A stretch of 64,000 bases of DNA from Thermoplasmata archaeon M9B2D (GCA_002900555.1 MUGD01000001.1:1-64000), one strand, 5' to 3'. Shown: positions 35,441 to 46,073, numbered from the stretch's first letter. The notes: generated from the sequence alone by a model not told the origin. Made by a program: numbers and translations.

Positions 35441-36781
35441 TTATGCGGTTTTTTGCACTGAATCCTTGTAGAGTAATGCAAGAACCATGGCGATGAAACA
35501 CATAATCGCTGCAGGGACAAATGCATAAAGGAAACTCATCTCAGCGTCCTGTACTGCTCCAGCAAGGAGAGGACCGACTATACCACCGATGCCATAGGAA
35601 GTAAAGATAAAACCGTAGTTCAACCCTAAGTTTTCTGCTCCAAACGAGTCTGCGCAGGCGGCCGGGAATAACGCAAAGTTCCCGCCAAAGTTAAACCCTA
35701 TGAACGCGGCGACAATGTAGAATGTATAAGGGTTTGCCGTGGTGTAAAAGAAAACAACCATCATAATCCCTTGGAAGAGGAACATGGATATAAGTGCCTT
35801 GCGTCGTCCGATTCGGTCGGAGATTTGACCCCAGGCAATCCGCCCTGCGCCATTGAAAATGGGAAGACAAATCGCTGCGCCAAGAACAGCAAAATCAACA
35901 GCTTCAATCTCGCTGAACCCGTAAGCGGTAAATCCGTCAGTCGGGCTTTTTGCGAAGTTTTGGACGTTGCCAATAACCATAAGACCTGCAAGAGCTCCGA
36001 TAAAAAACATCGTCCAGAGGAGGTAAAATTCTTTCCTTTTACACATCTCTCGAGGTCTGCAATCGACACCTGTTTTTTTATCTTTTGAGTCACTAACCAG
36101 AGGGACCCATCCAGCGGGTTTCCATCCTGACGGTGGGTTTTTCATCATTAACGACCCAAGAATCACAAGAAGGAGGAATGCGATTCCATAAACCAAAAAC
36201 GCGTTATTGACGTTATCAATCGTGTATTCAGTGATAAGCCCGTTGAAGCCAAGAATGCTAGGAGGGTTGGCGATTAAAATCCAGATAAACGCGCCAAAAC
36301 CAAAGCCTGCGACAGCAAGACCGCTTACTAAGCCTTTCTTGTCAGGGAACCATTTGACCCCAGTCGCAATTGGGACAACGTACGCTAACCCAATACCTGT
36401 TCCAGCAATACCCCCGATACAGATGAGTTTTGGAAGAAAACTCCCACCAGATAATGCCGCAAGGATGTATCCAAGTCCAAGCAAAATTCCTCCTAGAAGC
36501 GCGACTTTCTTCGGACCGTATCTGAGCTGAAGACGACCACCAACAATAGTAAAAATCGCAAAAAATAGCAATCCAGCGCTAAATATAGCTTGGGTCTCTG
36601 TTTTTGAAAATGCAAATTGACTGGGAGTTGTCGTAGTGCCTTGGAGCGGAGTGGTAAATGCAGACCATGCATAGATAGCGCCAAGCGCAAGTTGTATAAG
36701 GATTCCGCCAACGACAATGATCCACCGGTTCATGACTTTCTTTTCTTGTCTATCCTTTGAAATAGCCGCATTTTCAGTCAT
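35441..36781 (-). CDS. OFA-family MFS transporter (oxalate/formate antiporter-like)
   Basis: 446 residues with 12 membrane helices. The opening NRWIIVVGGILIQLALGAIY followed by AWSAF is the OFA family signature, and LYKDSV ends the last helix. OFA members exchange small carboxylates such as oxalate, formate, lactate or pyruvate; the substrate here is not determined. The large cytoplasmic loop in mid-sequence is typical. Promoter region lies between 36781 and 36870. Confidence 0.9.
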   Translation of the reverse strand: MTENAAISKDRQEKKVMNRWIIVVGGILIQLALGAIYAWSAFTTPLQGTTTTPSQFAFSKTETQAIFSAGLLFFAIFTIVGGRLQLRYGPKKVALLGGILLGLGYILAALSGGSFLPKLICIGGIAGTGIGLAYVVPIATGVKWFPDKKGLVSGLAVAGFGFGAFIWILIANPPSILGFNGLITEYTIDNVNNAFLVYGIAFLLLVILGSLMMKNPPSGWKPAGWVPLVSDSKDKKTGVDCRPREMCKRKEFYLLWTMFFIGALAGLMVIGNVQNFAKSPTDGFTAYGFSEIEAVDFAVLGAAICLPIFNGAGRIAWGQISDRIGRRKALISMFLFQGIMMVVFFYTTANPYTFYIVAAFIGFNFGGNFALFPAACADSFGAENLGLNYGFIFTSYGIGGIVGPLLAGAVQDAEMSFLYAFVPAAIMCFIAMVLALLYKDSVQKTA

Positions 36782-36871
36782 GGAAATAACACCCTAAGCC
36801 ACCCCTTCAATGAAAAGATGATTAAATGCCTTTCGATTTATCTTAAAACAAGATATTCAATGAAGTGATCA

Positions 36872-36976
36872 TCATAGAAATAGGAGTGAAATACCAGTTA
36901 AAACCAGGAAAAGTACAATCATTACGGCAATGATCTTCACTATCCATTCATGGACTTTCTTTTTGTGTATTTTCAT
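36872..36976 (-). CDS. single-span membrane micropeptide coupled to valS
   Basis: 34 residues: a basic head ([14 protein letters not shown]) then one hydrophobic helix (IIAVMIVLFLVLTGISLLF). The ATG overlaps the valS stop as ATGA, so translation is likely coupled. The valS coding sequence supplies GGCAGGA upstream. No family recognised. A tiny membrane protein following an aminoacyl-tRNA synthetase is unusual. Confidence 0.45.
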   Translation of the reverse strand: MKIHKKKVHEWIVKIIAVMIVLFLVLTGISLLFL

Positions 36977-39693
36977 GGTTCCTGCCCTTGAATCTCAACA
37001 TAGAAGTCATCAAATGACAGAATAGTACTGCCCTTTTTGCCTTTCAGGCCTGCAGCGCGTTTTACCTGTATATACCCTGCTTCTAATAATCTTTCTTTTT
37101 TCTTATCTTTCATGCCAGGGATCTCTGAAAGGAAAACATCGCCATCATTGTCGATTTTTGCTATAAGCTCGTGCTGATGGTCCTTAATCCATTTGATTAT
37201 CTGTGTGCTTTCGGTCTTAAAGGCCGGACCAAGTTTTGAAAAGACAGGTTCGACTCTGGTGACAATCTCCTGGATTTCTGGTTTTCCCGCTATGAATTTA
37301 TGCTCATTTGGATATCGCAGGGTCGAAAAAATGATGGTATCGCTTGTTTTCAATCTCTTTATCATTTCCATAGGAGCATAGGTTGCAAGAGCTGCTATCG
37401 GAGCGTTAAGAGCGATTCCTTGTTCACTTTTCCAGGCCCGGACTTTCGCGATATAATCTTTGACGGTTTCACCAGCTTGTTCCTTTTCTTTATTAATAAG
37501 AACTGAGGTAGGCCAAGCAGAAAGATGAATACTTTTATCCCCTTCTAAGTCGTTATAGATGTCATAATAAATCTGTTCCGTGATATGAGGGAAGAACGGG
37601 GCAAATAACTTCACAACACCCAGTCCAATCGTGTATAATGTGTAATGAATACTATCAACATTTTCTTTGTTATATAATGATCCTTTGATCATCTCCAGGT
37701 AATGGTCAGCAAGCTCATGCCAGAGGAAATATTCAATCTCTTTCATGGCCTGTGAGTAATCGAACATATCCATTTGGTTGGTGCAGGTATTGACAAGTGT
37801 ACTGTATTTGCTCAGAATCCATTGGTCGATATCTTGGAGTTTTTTTGGTTTCTCTGGTTTTCCTTTTTTAAGGATAGTGCCAATGAACTGCTGAACGTTC
37901 CAGAATTTTCGTAGTAGTTTTGTTCCGCGGACAACATCCTTTCGTCTGAACGGATTATCCTCACCTAATGCGCAGCTTGCTGCATAGCAGCGAAACGCAT
38001 CTGTTCCATATTCATCGATTACTTGTAATGGATCAATGACATTGCCAAGACTTGCATGCATCGGGGTGCCATCCTCAGAGAGTATGAACCCGCCCATCAT
38101 GATATTCTCAAAAGGTTCTATCTCGGTAAGAAGCGTGCAGCGGAGAATCGTATAGAACGCCCAGGTGCGGATGATGTCATGTGCCTGCGGACGTAACGAC
38201 ATCGGATAGAGTTGTTTGAACTTCTTTTCATCACGATGCCAGAACGTGTTATACAACGGTGAAATTGAGGAATCCATCCAAGTGTCAAAAACGTCCTCGC
38301 AGCCTTTGAGTTTCCCACCACATTTTGGACAGGTTTCCACAGGCGGTTTGTCAATCGTCGGATCAATATAGCAGTCCTCTGGTCGTGCAAGGACAACCTC
38401 ATCACAATTCTCACATTCCCAGAGAGGGATCGGTGTGGCGAAGTACCGTTGTCTACTAATCACCCAGTCCCATTCTAGAGAGTTGACCCAGTCCTCAAGG
38501 CGAATTTTCATAAACTGAGGGTACCATTGCATCGCATCGCTTGCGTTAAGAACCTGTTGTTTGAACGGAATTGTTTTTAAAAACCATTGTTTGGCATTGA
38601 TGAACTCCACCGGTGTTTTACATCGCCAGCAGACCCCGACACTCTGCGCAAGTGGCTCTTGTTTGAGAAGCACCCCATCATTTTTCATATCCTCGATGAT
38701 TGTCTTTCGAGCATCCTCGATTTTCATGCCTTTGTATTTCCCAGTAATAGCAGTCATTTTTCCTGCTTCATCGATGCTCATCTCAAGTGGGAGTTTATAT
38801 TTGAAAACCCAGTTGAGGTCTTCTTTGTCACCGACCGTGCAAATCATGACAAGGCCGGTACCAAACTCTGGGTCGACTGCATCATCCTCAACGATGTTGA
38901 CTTCTTTGGAGTAGTCCGGAGGGATTTTCACGGTCTGGCCAACAAGCCATGGTGCTCGTTCATCGGTCGGGTGGACCGCGACGATCTGGCAGGCTGCAAG
39001 CATCTCCGGTCGCGTGGTGGCTATCTCGATGTACGCCCCACGCGCATCCTTTCCAATCCCATGGAACTTTAAAAGATGTGCATCCTGTTGTTTAGTAAAA
39101 TAGAATTTAATCGTATTAAGTTTTGTTGTCCGGTCGCTGTACACAACCTCGGCATCGGCCATCGCAGTCATGCAACGGGGACACCAGTTCACCGGGAACT
39201 CCCCTTTGTAGATATGACCTTTCTTGAATAATTCTATGAACGAAATTTGGGTGATTCTTCTATAATATTCTGCATCGGTCTGATAATAAATCGAAGGATC
39301 CATGCTCTCCCCCAGTCTGATGAACTGGTTGGTCATGGTTTGGATGTTCTTTTGTGCAAACTCGGAACACAGTTTTGTGAACTCATGACGCTCAATATCC
39401 TTTCGGGTGATGTTGAGCTGTCGTTCAACACGTTCCTCGATAGGGATGCCATTGACATCGAAACACAAGGGAAAAAACACATTATATCCCCGCATGCGTT
39501 TGTACCGAGCAGCAAAATCGATATGGGTATAATGGACCGCATGACCTGCATGAAGAGGGCCGGAGGCGTACCGTGGGGGAACATCAATGCTATATGGTTT
39601 TTTAGGATTTTCAAAATCGAAATGATAGATGTTCATCTCTTGCCATTTTTTCTGCCATTTCTCTTCGAATGCTTTCTGATCATACTCGGTCAT
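36973..39693 (-). CDS. valS: valine--tRNA ligase, archaeal type
   Basis: 906 residues from the ATG at 39693 with GAGGA upstream. Class I synthetase: the HIGH motif is HAGH ([17 protein letters not shown]), zinc-knuckle [15 protein letters not shown] and the editing domain are ValRS-typical, as are [14 protein letters not shown] and [15 protein letters not shown]. The KMSKS site reads [14 protein letters not shown], so both lysines are missing. Anticodon-binding helical domain and C-terminal coiled region are present. A leucyl assignment was considered but the motifs fit valyl better. The degenerate KMSKS could reduce activity or be compensated. Confidence 0.88.
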   Translation of the reverse strand: MTEYDQKAFEEKWQKKWQEMNIYHFDFENPKKPYSIDVPPRYASGPLHAGHAVHYTHIDFAARYKRMRGYNVFFPLCFDVNGIPIEERVERQLNITRKDIERHEFTKLCSEFAQKNIQTMTNQFIRLGESMDPSIYYQTDAEYYRRITQISFIELFKKGHIYKGEFPVNWCPRCMTAMADAEVVYSDRTTKLNTIKFYFTKQQDAHLLKFHGIGKDARGAYIEIATTRPEMLAACQIVAVHPTDERAPWLVGQTVKIPPDYSKEVNIVEDDAVDPEFGTGLVMICTVGDKEDLNWVFKYKLPLEMSIDEAGKMTAITGKYKGMKIEDARKTIIEDMKNDGVLLKQEPLAQSVGVCWRCKTPVEFINAKQWFLKTIPFKQQVLNASDAMQWYPQFMKIRLEDWVNSLEWDWVISRQRYFATPIPLWECENCDEVVLARPEDCYIDPTIDKPPVETCPKCGGKLKGCEDVFDTWMDSSISPLYNTFWHRDEKKFKQLYPMSLRPQAHDIIRTWAFYTILRCTLLTEIEPFENIMMGGFILSEDGTPMHASLGNVIDPLQVIDEYGTDAFRCYAASCALGEDNPFRRKDVVRGTKLLRKFWNVQQFIGTILKKGKPEKPKKLQDIDQWILSKYSTLVNTCTNQMDMFDYSQAMKEIEYFLWHELADHYLEMIKGSLYNKENVDSIHYTLYTIGLGVVKLFAPFFPHITEQIYYDIYNDLEGDKSIHLSAWPTSVLINKEKEQAGETVKDYIAKVRAWKSEQGIALNAPIAALATYAPMEMIKRLKTSDTIIFSTLRYPNEHKFIAGKPEIQEIVTRVEPVFSKLGPAFKTESTQIIKWIKDHQHELIAKIDNDGDVFLSEIPGMKDKKKERLLEAGYIQVKRAAGLKGKKGSTILSFDDFYVEIQGQEP

Positions 39694-39867
39694 AGCGATA
39701 TCCTCATAGGGAGCAGGTTCAGAACGCACAGTAGATTTTTCCTTATAAACATTGCTTTCGATTTCGGTGGCACAATCCAGTATTTTATATCCTCATACAA
39801 TAATTTTATAATACCTTTTCTATTTACCAGTATCGGATGCGACATCACTCTACATCGGAGGGATATT

Positions 39868-41805
39868 TTGCCAGAAGCAATCGCCTATGAACTAGCAAAA
39901 AAACAAAAAGAAATATCAGTTGCGGAATTCTTTGAAAGAAATAAACATATCCTTGGATTTGGGAACCCGACACGTGCATTAATAACAAGTGTCAAAGAAG
40001 CAGTCGATAATGCCTTGGACGCTTGCGAGGAATCCGGTATCCTTCCTGATATTCATGTCGAAGTAAAGAATCCTAGTGAAGAAGAATGCATCGTGATTGT
40101 TGAAGACAATGGTCCGGGTATCATCAAACAACAGATTCCTCATATCTTTGCTCGGTTACTGTATGGTTCACGGTTCCACGCGATTCGACAGAGCAGAGGG
40201 CAACAAGGAATCGGCATCTCAGCTGTCGTGTTATATGGTCAGTTGACCACAGGGAAACATGCAAAAATTATCTCAAAAATTCAGGAAAATCAACCTGCAG
40301 TACTTGTTGAACTTGCGATTGATACAAACAAGAACCGCGGGGAGGTGCAACATCATGAAATCATGCATTGGGAGAAACCATCAGGGACACGCATTGAAGT
40401 CTGTTTAAAAGCAGATTACAAACGAGGGAAACGGTTTGTCTATGACTATCTTCAATCCACCTCGATTGTCAATCCTCATGCTCATCTCACGTTTAAAGAA
40501 GCGGATGGCACAGAACATGTCTTTGAGAGGACCGCAGACATTCTCCCTAAAAAAAGCGAGGAAATTAAACCACATCCGTATGGTGTCGAACTTGGCACGT
40601 TAATAAAGATGTCAAAGGAAACTAAAGCGCGGAAACTGGCGTCGTTTTTGAAACATGAGTTCAGCAGCATGGGTGATCGCACGGCTAATGCAGTCTGTGA
40701 TGAAGCAAAGCTTGATAGGAATCTGAATCCCATGGACATGAGTCGTGAGCAGTTCCTTGCGTTGCATCAAGCCTTCAAACGGGTGAAAATCATGACACCC
40801 CCAACAGAATGTCTGTCACCAATTGGGGAGACTTTGATTCGTCGGAGCTTGAAAAGTGAGACTCAGGAGATCTCACCTGAGTTTATTTTCACTGCAACGC
40901 GACCTGCGTCCGTATATTCAGGGAACCCGTTTCAGGTTGAAGTCGGGATTGTCTATGGTGGGAATTTACCAAAGGACAAACCTGTCAAGATCCTTCGATT
41001 TGCAAATCGAATTCCATTGCTATATCAACAAGGTGATTGTGCCATCACTACCTCGATCGCATCGATTGACTGGCGCAGGTACGGTCTGGACCAACCCTCT
41101 GGAACAGGAATCCCAATTGGCCCGGCGATCTTTCTTACACATATCGCATCCACCCAGATCCCATATACATCCGAGTCTAAGGAAGCGGTCGCTGATGTCG
41201 AGGAGATAGAAAATGAGATTAGACTTGCGTTTCGTGAGGTTGCTAGAAAAGTCCAGATGCATATCAATAAAAAAGTTCGACGGGTGAAAACACGAGAGAA
41301 ATTCGATTTAATCACAAAGATTCTTCCGGAGATTGCTAAAAAATCCGCTCATATGCTCAATAAACCGGTTCCTTCACTTGAGAAGGTCATTACTCGGATT
41401 ATGGATGTTGTCTGGATTGAGGATCTTGTTGAATATGAAAAGGTGCGTGGCAAGCCAGTTCAAATCAAACTTGATGTAGCAAGTCCATCAGGCCAGTCAG
41501 ATACAAAGGGATGGATTGCAAAAAGTACTATTATGGTCGTGAATTATAAAAGCAAGCCGCAGAAGTTCAATTTATATGCACTGTTTCCGAAGGATGCGGT
41601 GGTCGGTGAGGTAAAGCCTAAACCAAGCAAAGTGACTGATAGCTATATTAAATGGAACTTTGAGAATATCGACCCGACCAATAAGGTCGATATCTTCTTT
41701 GAGCTTGCTGGTCTCAACAAGGGTGATTTTGATGAAAATGACCTATATGTACAGAACATCAACCCCAGTTATGTCATTGGGGCGGACAAATGGGAAGGTG
41801 AATAG
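39868..41805 (+). CDS. top6B: type II DNA topoisomerase VI subunit B
   Basis: 645 residues from the TTG at 39868, with GGAGGG five bases upstream; the open frame extends far upstream but antisense to valS and without similarity. GHKL ATPase motifs: [33 protein letters not shown]2TH and transducer domains follow ([32 protein letters not shown]). With subunit A it relaxes DNA supercoils and decatenates. Three bases separate it from top6A. Confidence 0.96.
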   Translation: MPEAIAYELAKKQKEISVAEFFERNKHILGFGNPTRALITSVKEAVDNALDACEESGILPDIHVEVKNPSEEECIVIVEDNGPGIIKQQIPHIFARLLYGSRFHAIRQSRGQQGIGISAVVLYGQLTTGKHAKIISKIQENQPAVLVELAIDTNKNRGEVQHHEIMHWEKPSGTRIEVCLKADYKRGKRFVYDYLQSTSIVNPHAHLTFKEADGTEHVFERTADILPKKSEEIKPHPYGVELGTLIKMSKETKARKLASFLKHEFSSMGDRTANAVCDEAKLDRNLNPMDMSREQFLALHQAFKRVKIMTPPTECLSPIGETLIRRSLKSETQEISPEFIFTATRPASVYSGNPFQVEVGIVYGGNLPKDKPVKILRFANRIPLLYQQGDCAITTSIASIDWRRYGLDQPSGTGIPIGPAIFLTHIASTQIPYTSESKEAVADVEEIENEIRLAFREVARKVQMHINKKVRRVKTREKFDLITKILPEIAKKSAHMLNKPVPSLEKVITRIMDVVWIEDLVEYEKVRGKPVQIKLDVASPSGQSDTKGWIAKSTIMVVNYKSKPQKFNLYALFPKDAVVGEVKPKPSKVTDSYIKWNFENIDPTNKVDIFFELAGLNKGDFDENDLYVQNINPSYVIGADKWEGE

Positions 41806-41808
41806 AGG

Positions 41809-42906
41809 ATGGCACGTGATTACTCTGGTGTAATTACTAAGATTGATTCAATTGCTGCAAAGGTGTATGCTGACCTTGAAAAAGCAGAAATCCCTGCGTT
41901 GCAACTTTCGACGCGAACAAAAGCAAACATCAGATTTGATGATACGCTAAATGTGTGGAAATACGGGAAAAACAAAACAGAGCGAGCGGCAAACTCCCTT
42001 GATGGCGCGTATATGTTACTCCGGATGATGTATCTGGTTGATTTCATCAAAGACATGATCAAGGAGAAAAAGTCATCAACGTTAAGAGAAACCTATTATA
42101 TCTCTGAAGGTTGGAATCTTGCGAAATTCGGTAGTCAGAATGAATCAGATCTTCTGGCTGAGGACCTTGAGGTTATCACTGGGTGTATGCGGGAGGATTT
42201 TAAACTTCGGCCTGAGGAGGACGGTGCTCGAGTGATCGGGAATCTTGTTGTCGAGGAGATGACAAGAAACAACACCAAGAAAAAAATTCATTGTCAGGAT
42301 GATGTTGGGGACGCAGGGTATGGGATTCCCTATAACGTAGAGAAGGATAAACTGACATTTAAACAGGTGGATGCAGATTTTATTGTCGCGATTGAAACCG
42401 GTGGTATGTTCGATCGATTGGTGGAAAACGGATTTGATACGGATTCTCGTGCGGTCCTTGTGCATCTGAAAGGCCAGCCTGCACGGTCGACACGACGGTT
42501 TATCAAAAGACTAAATGAGGAAAAGAAACTTCCTGTTTTAGTGTTCACAGATTGCGACCCATGGAGTTTTCGTATTTTCGGCAGCATCGCATATGGTGCA
42601 ATTAAGACTGCACATATCTCTGAATATCTCGCCACACCATGCGCGCAGTATCTTGGTGTAACGCCATCCGATATCGAGAATTATAAGCTTCCAACCGATT
42701 CCTTGACCAATGAGGATACCTCTGCGTTGAAAAGTGAGCTAGATGACCCGCGTTTCCAGGATCAATTCTGGAAACATGAGATAAAACTGCAGTTGAAGAT
42801 TGGGAAGAAATCAGAGCAACAGGCTTTGGCAAAATACGGGCTTGATTATGTGACTGATACGTATCTCCCTGAAAAACTTGTGGAGATGGGAATGTTGAAA
42901 AAATAA
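41809..42906 (+). CDS. top6A: type II DNA topoisomerase VI subunit A
   Basis: 365 residues, Spo11/Top6A family. The catalytic tyrosine lies in STLRETYYISEGW. The Toprim domain has AIETGGMFDRL (Glu) and FTDCDPWSFRI (DxD). It makes the double-strand DNA break in the A2B2 enzyme with the upstream subunit. The order B-A with almost no gap is usual in archaea. Convergent with the membrane protein gene at 42913. Confidence 0.97.
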   Translation: MARDYSGVITKIDSIAAKVYADLEKAEIPALQLSTRTKANIRFDDTLNVWKYGKNKTERAANSLDGAYMLLRMMYLVDFIKDMIKEKKSSTLRETYYISEGWNLAKFGSQNESDLLAEDLEVITGCMREDFKLRPEEDGARVIGNLVVEEMTRNNTKKKIHCQDDVGDAGYGIPYNVEKDKLTFKQVDADFIVAIETGGMFDRLVENGFDTDSRAVLVHLKGQPARSTRRFIKRLNEEKKLPVLVFTDCDPWSFRIFGSIAYGAIKTAHISEYLATPCAQYLGVTPSDIENYKLPTDSLTNEDTSALKSELDDPRFQDQFWKHEIKLQLKIGKKSEQQALAKYGLDYVTDTYLPEKLVEMGMLKK

Positions 42907-42912
42907 AGGATT

Positions 42913-43368
42913 TTACAGATCCTGTTTTTGTCCCCATAGATTGTTGGGGGGGACCATCTGGTATCGGAGATTGAGAACCCGATTCTCATCAATCAGGATG
43001 TATGTCTTGCTAAAGATGCCTCCTTTGGCATCAGAAGGGATGGTGTACCGGTAGACTCGTTTCCCTTGGATGTATTCCTTTTGTCTTCGTTTTTCAGGAC
43101 GCAGACGTTTCTCTCTTAAAAGGAGGTACTGACTTAGGAAAAAAATCTCAATAACGATAAAAATGCTAAGTAAAACGATAGCAGAGAGGATCCATTGTTC
43201 AACGGTTAAAACCGCCCATGTATTGCCAAATTGGAGAAAATAGACACCTGATACAAGTAAAACAATCCAGAGTGAATAAATCAACGTGATTATGAAAACG
43301 TATTTTGATGTTCTAAATAGTCTGTGTTTTTGTTTTTCTTCATTGGAGAGTAGTTCTGCGCTATCCAT
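42913..43368 (-). CDS. two-span membrane protein of unknown function
   Basis: 151 residues from the ATG at 43368 (a TTG at 43383 would add five). Two hydrophobic helices at about residues 25-50 and 60-85 are followed by a basic region (LREKRLRPEKRRQKEYIQGKR) and a cytoplasmic beta-rich tail (SKTYILIDENRVLNLRYQM). No family recognised. Convergent with top6A, six bases apart. Confidence 0.6.
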   Translation of the reverse strand: MDSAELLSNEEKQKHRLFRTSKYVFIITLIYSLWIVLLVSGVYFLQFGNTWAVLTVEQWILSAIVLLSIFIVIEIFFLSQYLLLREKRLRPEKRRQKEYIQGKRVYRYTIPSDAKGGIFSKTYILIDENRVLNLRYQMVPPNNLWGQKQDL

Positions 43369-43383
43369 CTCTTTTTTTACCAA

Positions 43384-43957
43384 CCCTGTTATGACTCTCT
43401 ATCTTTATAACTTTTTGTTTTTCGATTAATTCTGAGCGACATGTTTATATTTGATAGAAAATATATAATCGGGGAGACATGAAACACCCAGTGATACGAG
43501 GGAGGTATGGTGGATTCTTTCTTTTTTAAGATAACCTCACCTTGCCTTTGACCAACACTGCCGATAAACCATCCTTTTACACTAAAACCAGACGATTTTT
43601 CTCTGTATTGATTCTAATGCTTGGAATTCAAGCCAGATGTAGGACACGGTGAACAATACATATGATCGTAACTCTGTTCTTGTGTATGATAACTTGACCA
43701 TGCACTTCAATAAACTAGTGTTATCAACATTTCGATGCATCGTAGGAGTGAAAAAAAGAAACGCAACTGGTTTCAAAGGAGAGATACTGTTGGAAAAACG
43801 ACAGATTCGATAAAATGAGTTATTTTTCTTGTTTATACCCTCGTAAGCAGCAGAACTTGCAACTGATAGATGTGGTGTTTTTGATAAATCTTTCAAAACA
43901 TTTATATGCAGGGACTGACACATATATACATGCTAGTATAAATCTAGCGTTAATGAG
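43384..43957 (+). other. intergenic region without an intact gene; possible decayed coding sequence
   Basis: About 570 bases. The minus strand has open stretches in two frames: one contains YCSPCPTSG, a zinc-finger-like CxxC segment, and the overlapping frame is open for 113 codons. Stops break each apart, which may mean a decayed gene. AT-rich promoter-like sequences occur at 43450-43470 and 43905-43935. No RNA gene recognised. Confidence 0.25.
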
Positions 43958-44194
43958 GTGGTTAACTCGGAGATAAAAATTGTGGGGGCGGTTTCTGATG
44001 AAAGCGCACTTGAAGAAATAGAAAATATAGCAAAAGTCTTTGCCTATGAGCAAAGGATGAAGGATTATACACCTCTGGTACGTCCATCATATCAAGTAAA
44101 AAAAATACAGACAATCACTGAAAACAAAAACGGGGGAAATGGAAAAACAATTGAGAATTTACTACCACACATCCCTGTAAAAGGATTGTGTTAG
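43958..44194 (+). CDS. small protein of unknown function
   Basis: 78 residues with a GTG start near GAGGTGGTT. Acidic N-terminal half (VSDESALEEIENIAKVFAYE, helical) and a basic, Asn/Gly-rich second half. No cysteines or membrane segments. A TATA-like ATTTATATGC lies about 55 bases upstream. Coding status is uncertain because of the short length and lack of any recognised family. Confidence 0.4.
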   Translation: MVNSEIKIVGAVSDESALEEIENIAKVFAYEQRMKDYTPLVRPSYQVKKIQTITENKNGGNGKTIENLLPHIPVKGLC

Positions 44195-44345
44195 AAGTAA
44201 ACATTTCATAATCAGAGGTTATCATATAGTTTTCTTGTTTCTTTTTCCTTCTATTTTCTTATCTTTCTCGGAGTATTTCTTTCATTTGTTTATTTGAAAA
44301 AGTTTAAATCTGATTACGCTTTCCTTGCGGGCAAAGAGGTATACA

Positions 44346-44573
44346 ATGGTTGAATTTGAGACACTGAAAGCAGAGGAAGTAAAATTTGGAAAAAATAATT
44401 TCATCGAAGTTGCACGCAAGAAGGCAGTCGGTGAATCGTTATCAAAAGAATTCGTCGCAATTTCCCGCGGATTTTATCAATCTGATGGCACGAAAAAATG
44501 GAAATCGTCGATAACCCTTCCTGATGAAGAGGATAAACGAAAGCAAATTGCCTCGTTAATTAACGACCTGTAA
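44346..44573 (+). CDS. small conserved-looking archaeal protein
   Basis: 75 residues from the ATG at 44346 with AGAGGT six bases upstream. A compact basic/acidic beta-rich protein: FETLKAEEVKFGKNNFIEVA, then FVAISRGFYQSDGTKKWKSS and ITLPDEEDKRKQIASLINDL. The middle strand pattern superficially recalls PC4-like single-stranded DNA-binding folds, but that is only a resemblance. Followed by a terminator hairpin. Confidence 0.6.
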   Translation: MVEFETLKAEEVKFGKNNFIEVARKKAVGESLSKEFVAISRGFYQSDGTKKWKSSITLPDEEDKRKQIASLINDL

Positions 44574-44596
44574 CACCTAAGACGTAGGTTACATTG

Positions 44597-44637
44597 CAAC
44601 TCCCGGGTGAGTTAAACTACTCGGTGAGTTGTTTGTT
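44597..44637 (+). terminator. hairpin terminator
   Basis: CAACTCCCG at 44597 pairs with CGGTGAGTTG ending at 44631 (one bulged T), followed by TTTGTTTTTTT. It ends the transcript of the gene at 44346-44573. Confidence 0.6.
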
Positions 44638-44690
44638 TTTTTATATAAAGGCGGTATCGTTTATTTGTATCGAACGAAAAATTCTTTGTT

Positions 44691-44981
44691 TTACCAGAGA
44701 AAAAGATCAGGTTTTTTCCTGGAATAATAGATTTGTTTTGGTTTGTATATCAGCTTAACCATCTGCGAGTGAACAGGCAGGGGTCTTTTCCGTGGTTCTT
44801 TATGTGAATTCTCGAAGAAATGTGGGAGTCTTTTGCTGAAAAACATTTTTCCCAAATACTTTGCAAAGAGGAGTGCAAGCAGGACGTCCCCGAAGAGAAG
44901 AATAACTCCGATAGTCCATCCAGTTGTTAAAAATCTCTGAGAGATGTGATATTGTTGATAATGCAAGGCTAATCCTATCAT
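44691..44981 (-). CDS. small membrane protein, probably incomplete at its N-terminus
   Basis: 96 residues from the ATG at 44981. The first residues, MIGLALHYQQ, are the end of a hydrophobic helix that continues upstream in frame (YVIYFAISFVTMIGLALHY) without ATG, GTG or TTG before the next stop. A second helix is WTIGVILLFGDVLLALLFA, then a basic tail. The real start may be non-canonical or the gene may be damaged. Confidence 0.4.
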   Translation of the reverse strand: MIGLALHYQQYHISQRFLTTGWTIGVILLFGDVLLALLFAKYLGKMFFSKRLPHFFENSHKEPRKRPLPVHSQMVKLIYKPKQIYYSRKKPDLFLW

Positions 44982-45114
44982 GGTTACAAACGAGATAGCA
45001 AAATAAATAACGTAGGTAAAATTCGTATCACTGCTTTCACATTCATTCTGTTTTCTAAGGATATGTTTTTAAGGAATGACTTGTTATAAAACAATCAAAG
45101 AGGAGGCAAAGGTT

Positions 45115-45840
45115 ATGGCAGATGAAATAGAAATGAAAAAAGATAAAATAGGAACTAGGAAAAGTATCAAGATATTAACGACTCTGGCGATTATTTTAAG
45201 TTTAATCGCCACAGGCGTAAGTGGTTATGCAATAATTTATCAAAAACAAGGACCTATAGGTCCAACAGGACCACAGGGGCCAGCAGGTGCAACTGGACCA
45301 GCTGGACTACAAGGAGCAACAGGTGCAACAGGTCCACAAGGACCACAAGGAGAAGAAGGTCCCCAAGGCGAACCAGGGGAACCCGCCTGGGAACCAGGTG
45401 TGACATATTATCTAAATGTTCCTGGTACAGGATTTGTAACTCATCAAAATTCTGATGATTATTATATTTCAGGTATGTCGCTATTTTTACTTCCTCCGTC
45501 AACGAGTAAAGGTTTTTATTGCATTGTTGATCTCCCTCATGGTGCCACTGTAACCAATTTTCAGATATGTGTCTATGATTATTCAGGTTATGATATTTCA
45601 GTTGATGGCAATTTATATAGACGAGAGAATACTGATACAGACGTTGATACATTAGGGCGCGTACAAGCTAGTACTTCTGGCATTAGCGACACCGTTCAGA
45701 TATTCGGTACCGATGTAATTTCGTATGCAACAATTGATAATGCAAACTATATGTATTTTGTTTATGTCTTTTTTAATCCACACTCCTCTGATAGTCTTTC
45801 GAGGTTTTATGGATGCAGAATAGGATACATTATGGATTAA
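45115..45840 (+). CDS. membrane-anchored collagen-like protein
   Basis: 241 residues from the ATG at 45115 with GAGGAGG upstream. One N-terminal helix ([20 protein letters not shown]) is followed by 15 uninterrupted Gly-X-Y triplets (45250-45384, rich in Pro, Thr and Gln), then a 150-residue C-terminal beta-rich domain with [17 protein letters not shown]. It should form an extracellular trimer stalk with a globular head, as in bacterial and phage collagen-like proteins. Function (adhesion or surface structure) is inferred. Confidence 0.8.
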   Translation: MADEIEMKKDKIGTRKSIKILTTLAIILSLIATGVSGYAIIYQKQGPIGPTGPQGPAGATGPAGLQGATGATGPQGPQGEEGPQGEPGEPAWEPGVTYYLNVPGTGFVTHQNSDDYYISGMSLFLLPPSTSKGFYCIVDLPHGATVTNFQICVYDYSGYDISVDGNLYRRENTDTDVDTLGRVQASTSGISDTVQIFGTDVISYATIDNANYMYFVYVFFNPHSSDSLSRFYGCRIGYIMD

Positions 45841-46073
45841 CACTCAAACAATCTTTTTTTATATTTGAGTTTATAATCCGTGTCACTACTTCCCCTTGTT
45901 GCTTCACAACAAAAACACATAAAGTTTAAATACAAGACTATAAACTCGAAAAAAAACAGGGTAAAATACAAAAATATACCAAGGTCAGTGTAAAAATAGT
46001 GTTGCATATCTCGGAGCTGAGCAGTTATTTTCTCAAATTCTTCATTTTGGTGTTGAATTTGCCCCTCATTCAT
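45837..46073 (-). CDS. small membrane protein of unknown function
   Basis: 78 residues from the ATG at 46073. A helical start ([20 protein letters not shown]) is followed by one strongly hydrophobic segment ([19 protein letters not shown]) and a charged tail. It overlaps the end of the collagen-like gene by four bases on the other strand. No ribosome binding site of good quality. Coding status moderate to low. Confidence 0.35.
   Translation of the reverse strand: MNEGQIQHQNEEFEKITAQLRDMQHYFYTDLGIFLYFTLFFFEFIVLYLNFMCFCCEATRGSSDTDYKLKYKKRLFEC

Noticed and set aside
36973..39693. Leucyl-tRNA synthetase as an alternative identity
   Set aside because: The zinc-knuckle [15 protein letters not shown] and [11 protein letters not shown] segments and the [15 protein letters not shown] region fit valyl-tRNA synthetase better.
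39247..39867. 5' extension of the topoisomerase VI B frame by 207 codons
   Set aside because: It lies antisense to valS, has no family similarity and no ribosome binding site; the TTG at 39868 has GGAGGG just upstream and matches the known N-terminus.
43582..43923. 113-codon minus-strand reading frame as a gene
   Set aside because: No ribosome binding site, no recognisable motif, and a competing frame over the same DNA; more likely a remnant.
45254..45652. 132-codon leftward reading frame rich in Leu/Val
   Set aside because: It is the antisense shadow of the Gly-X-Y collagen repeat.
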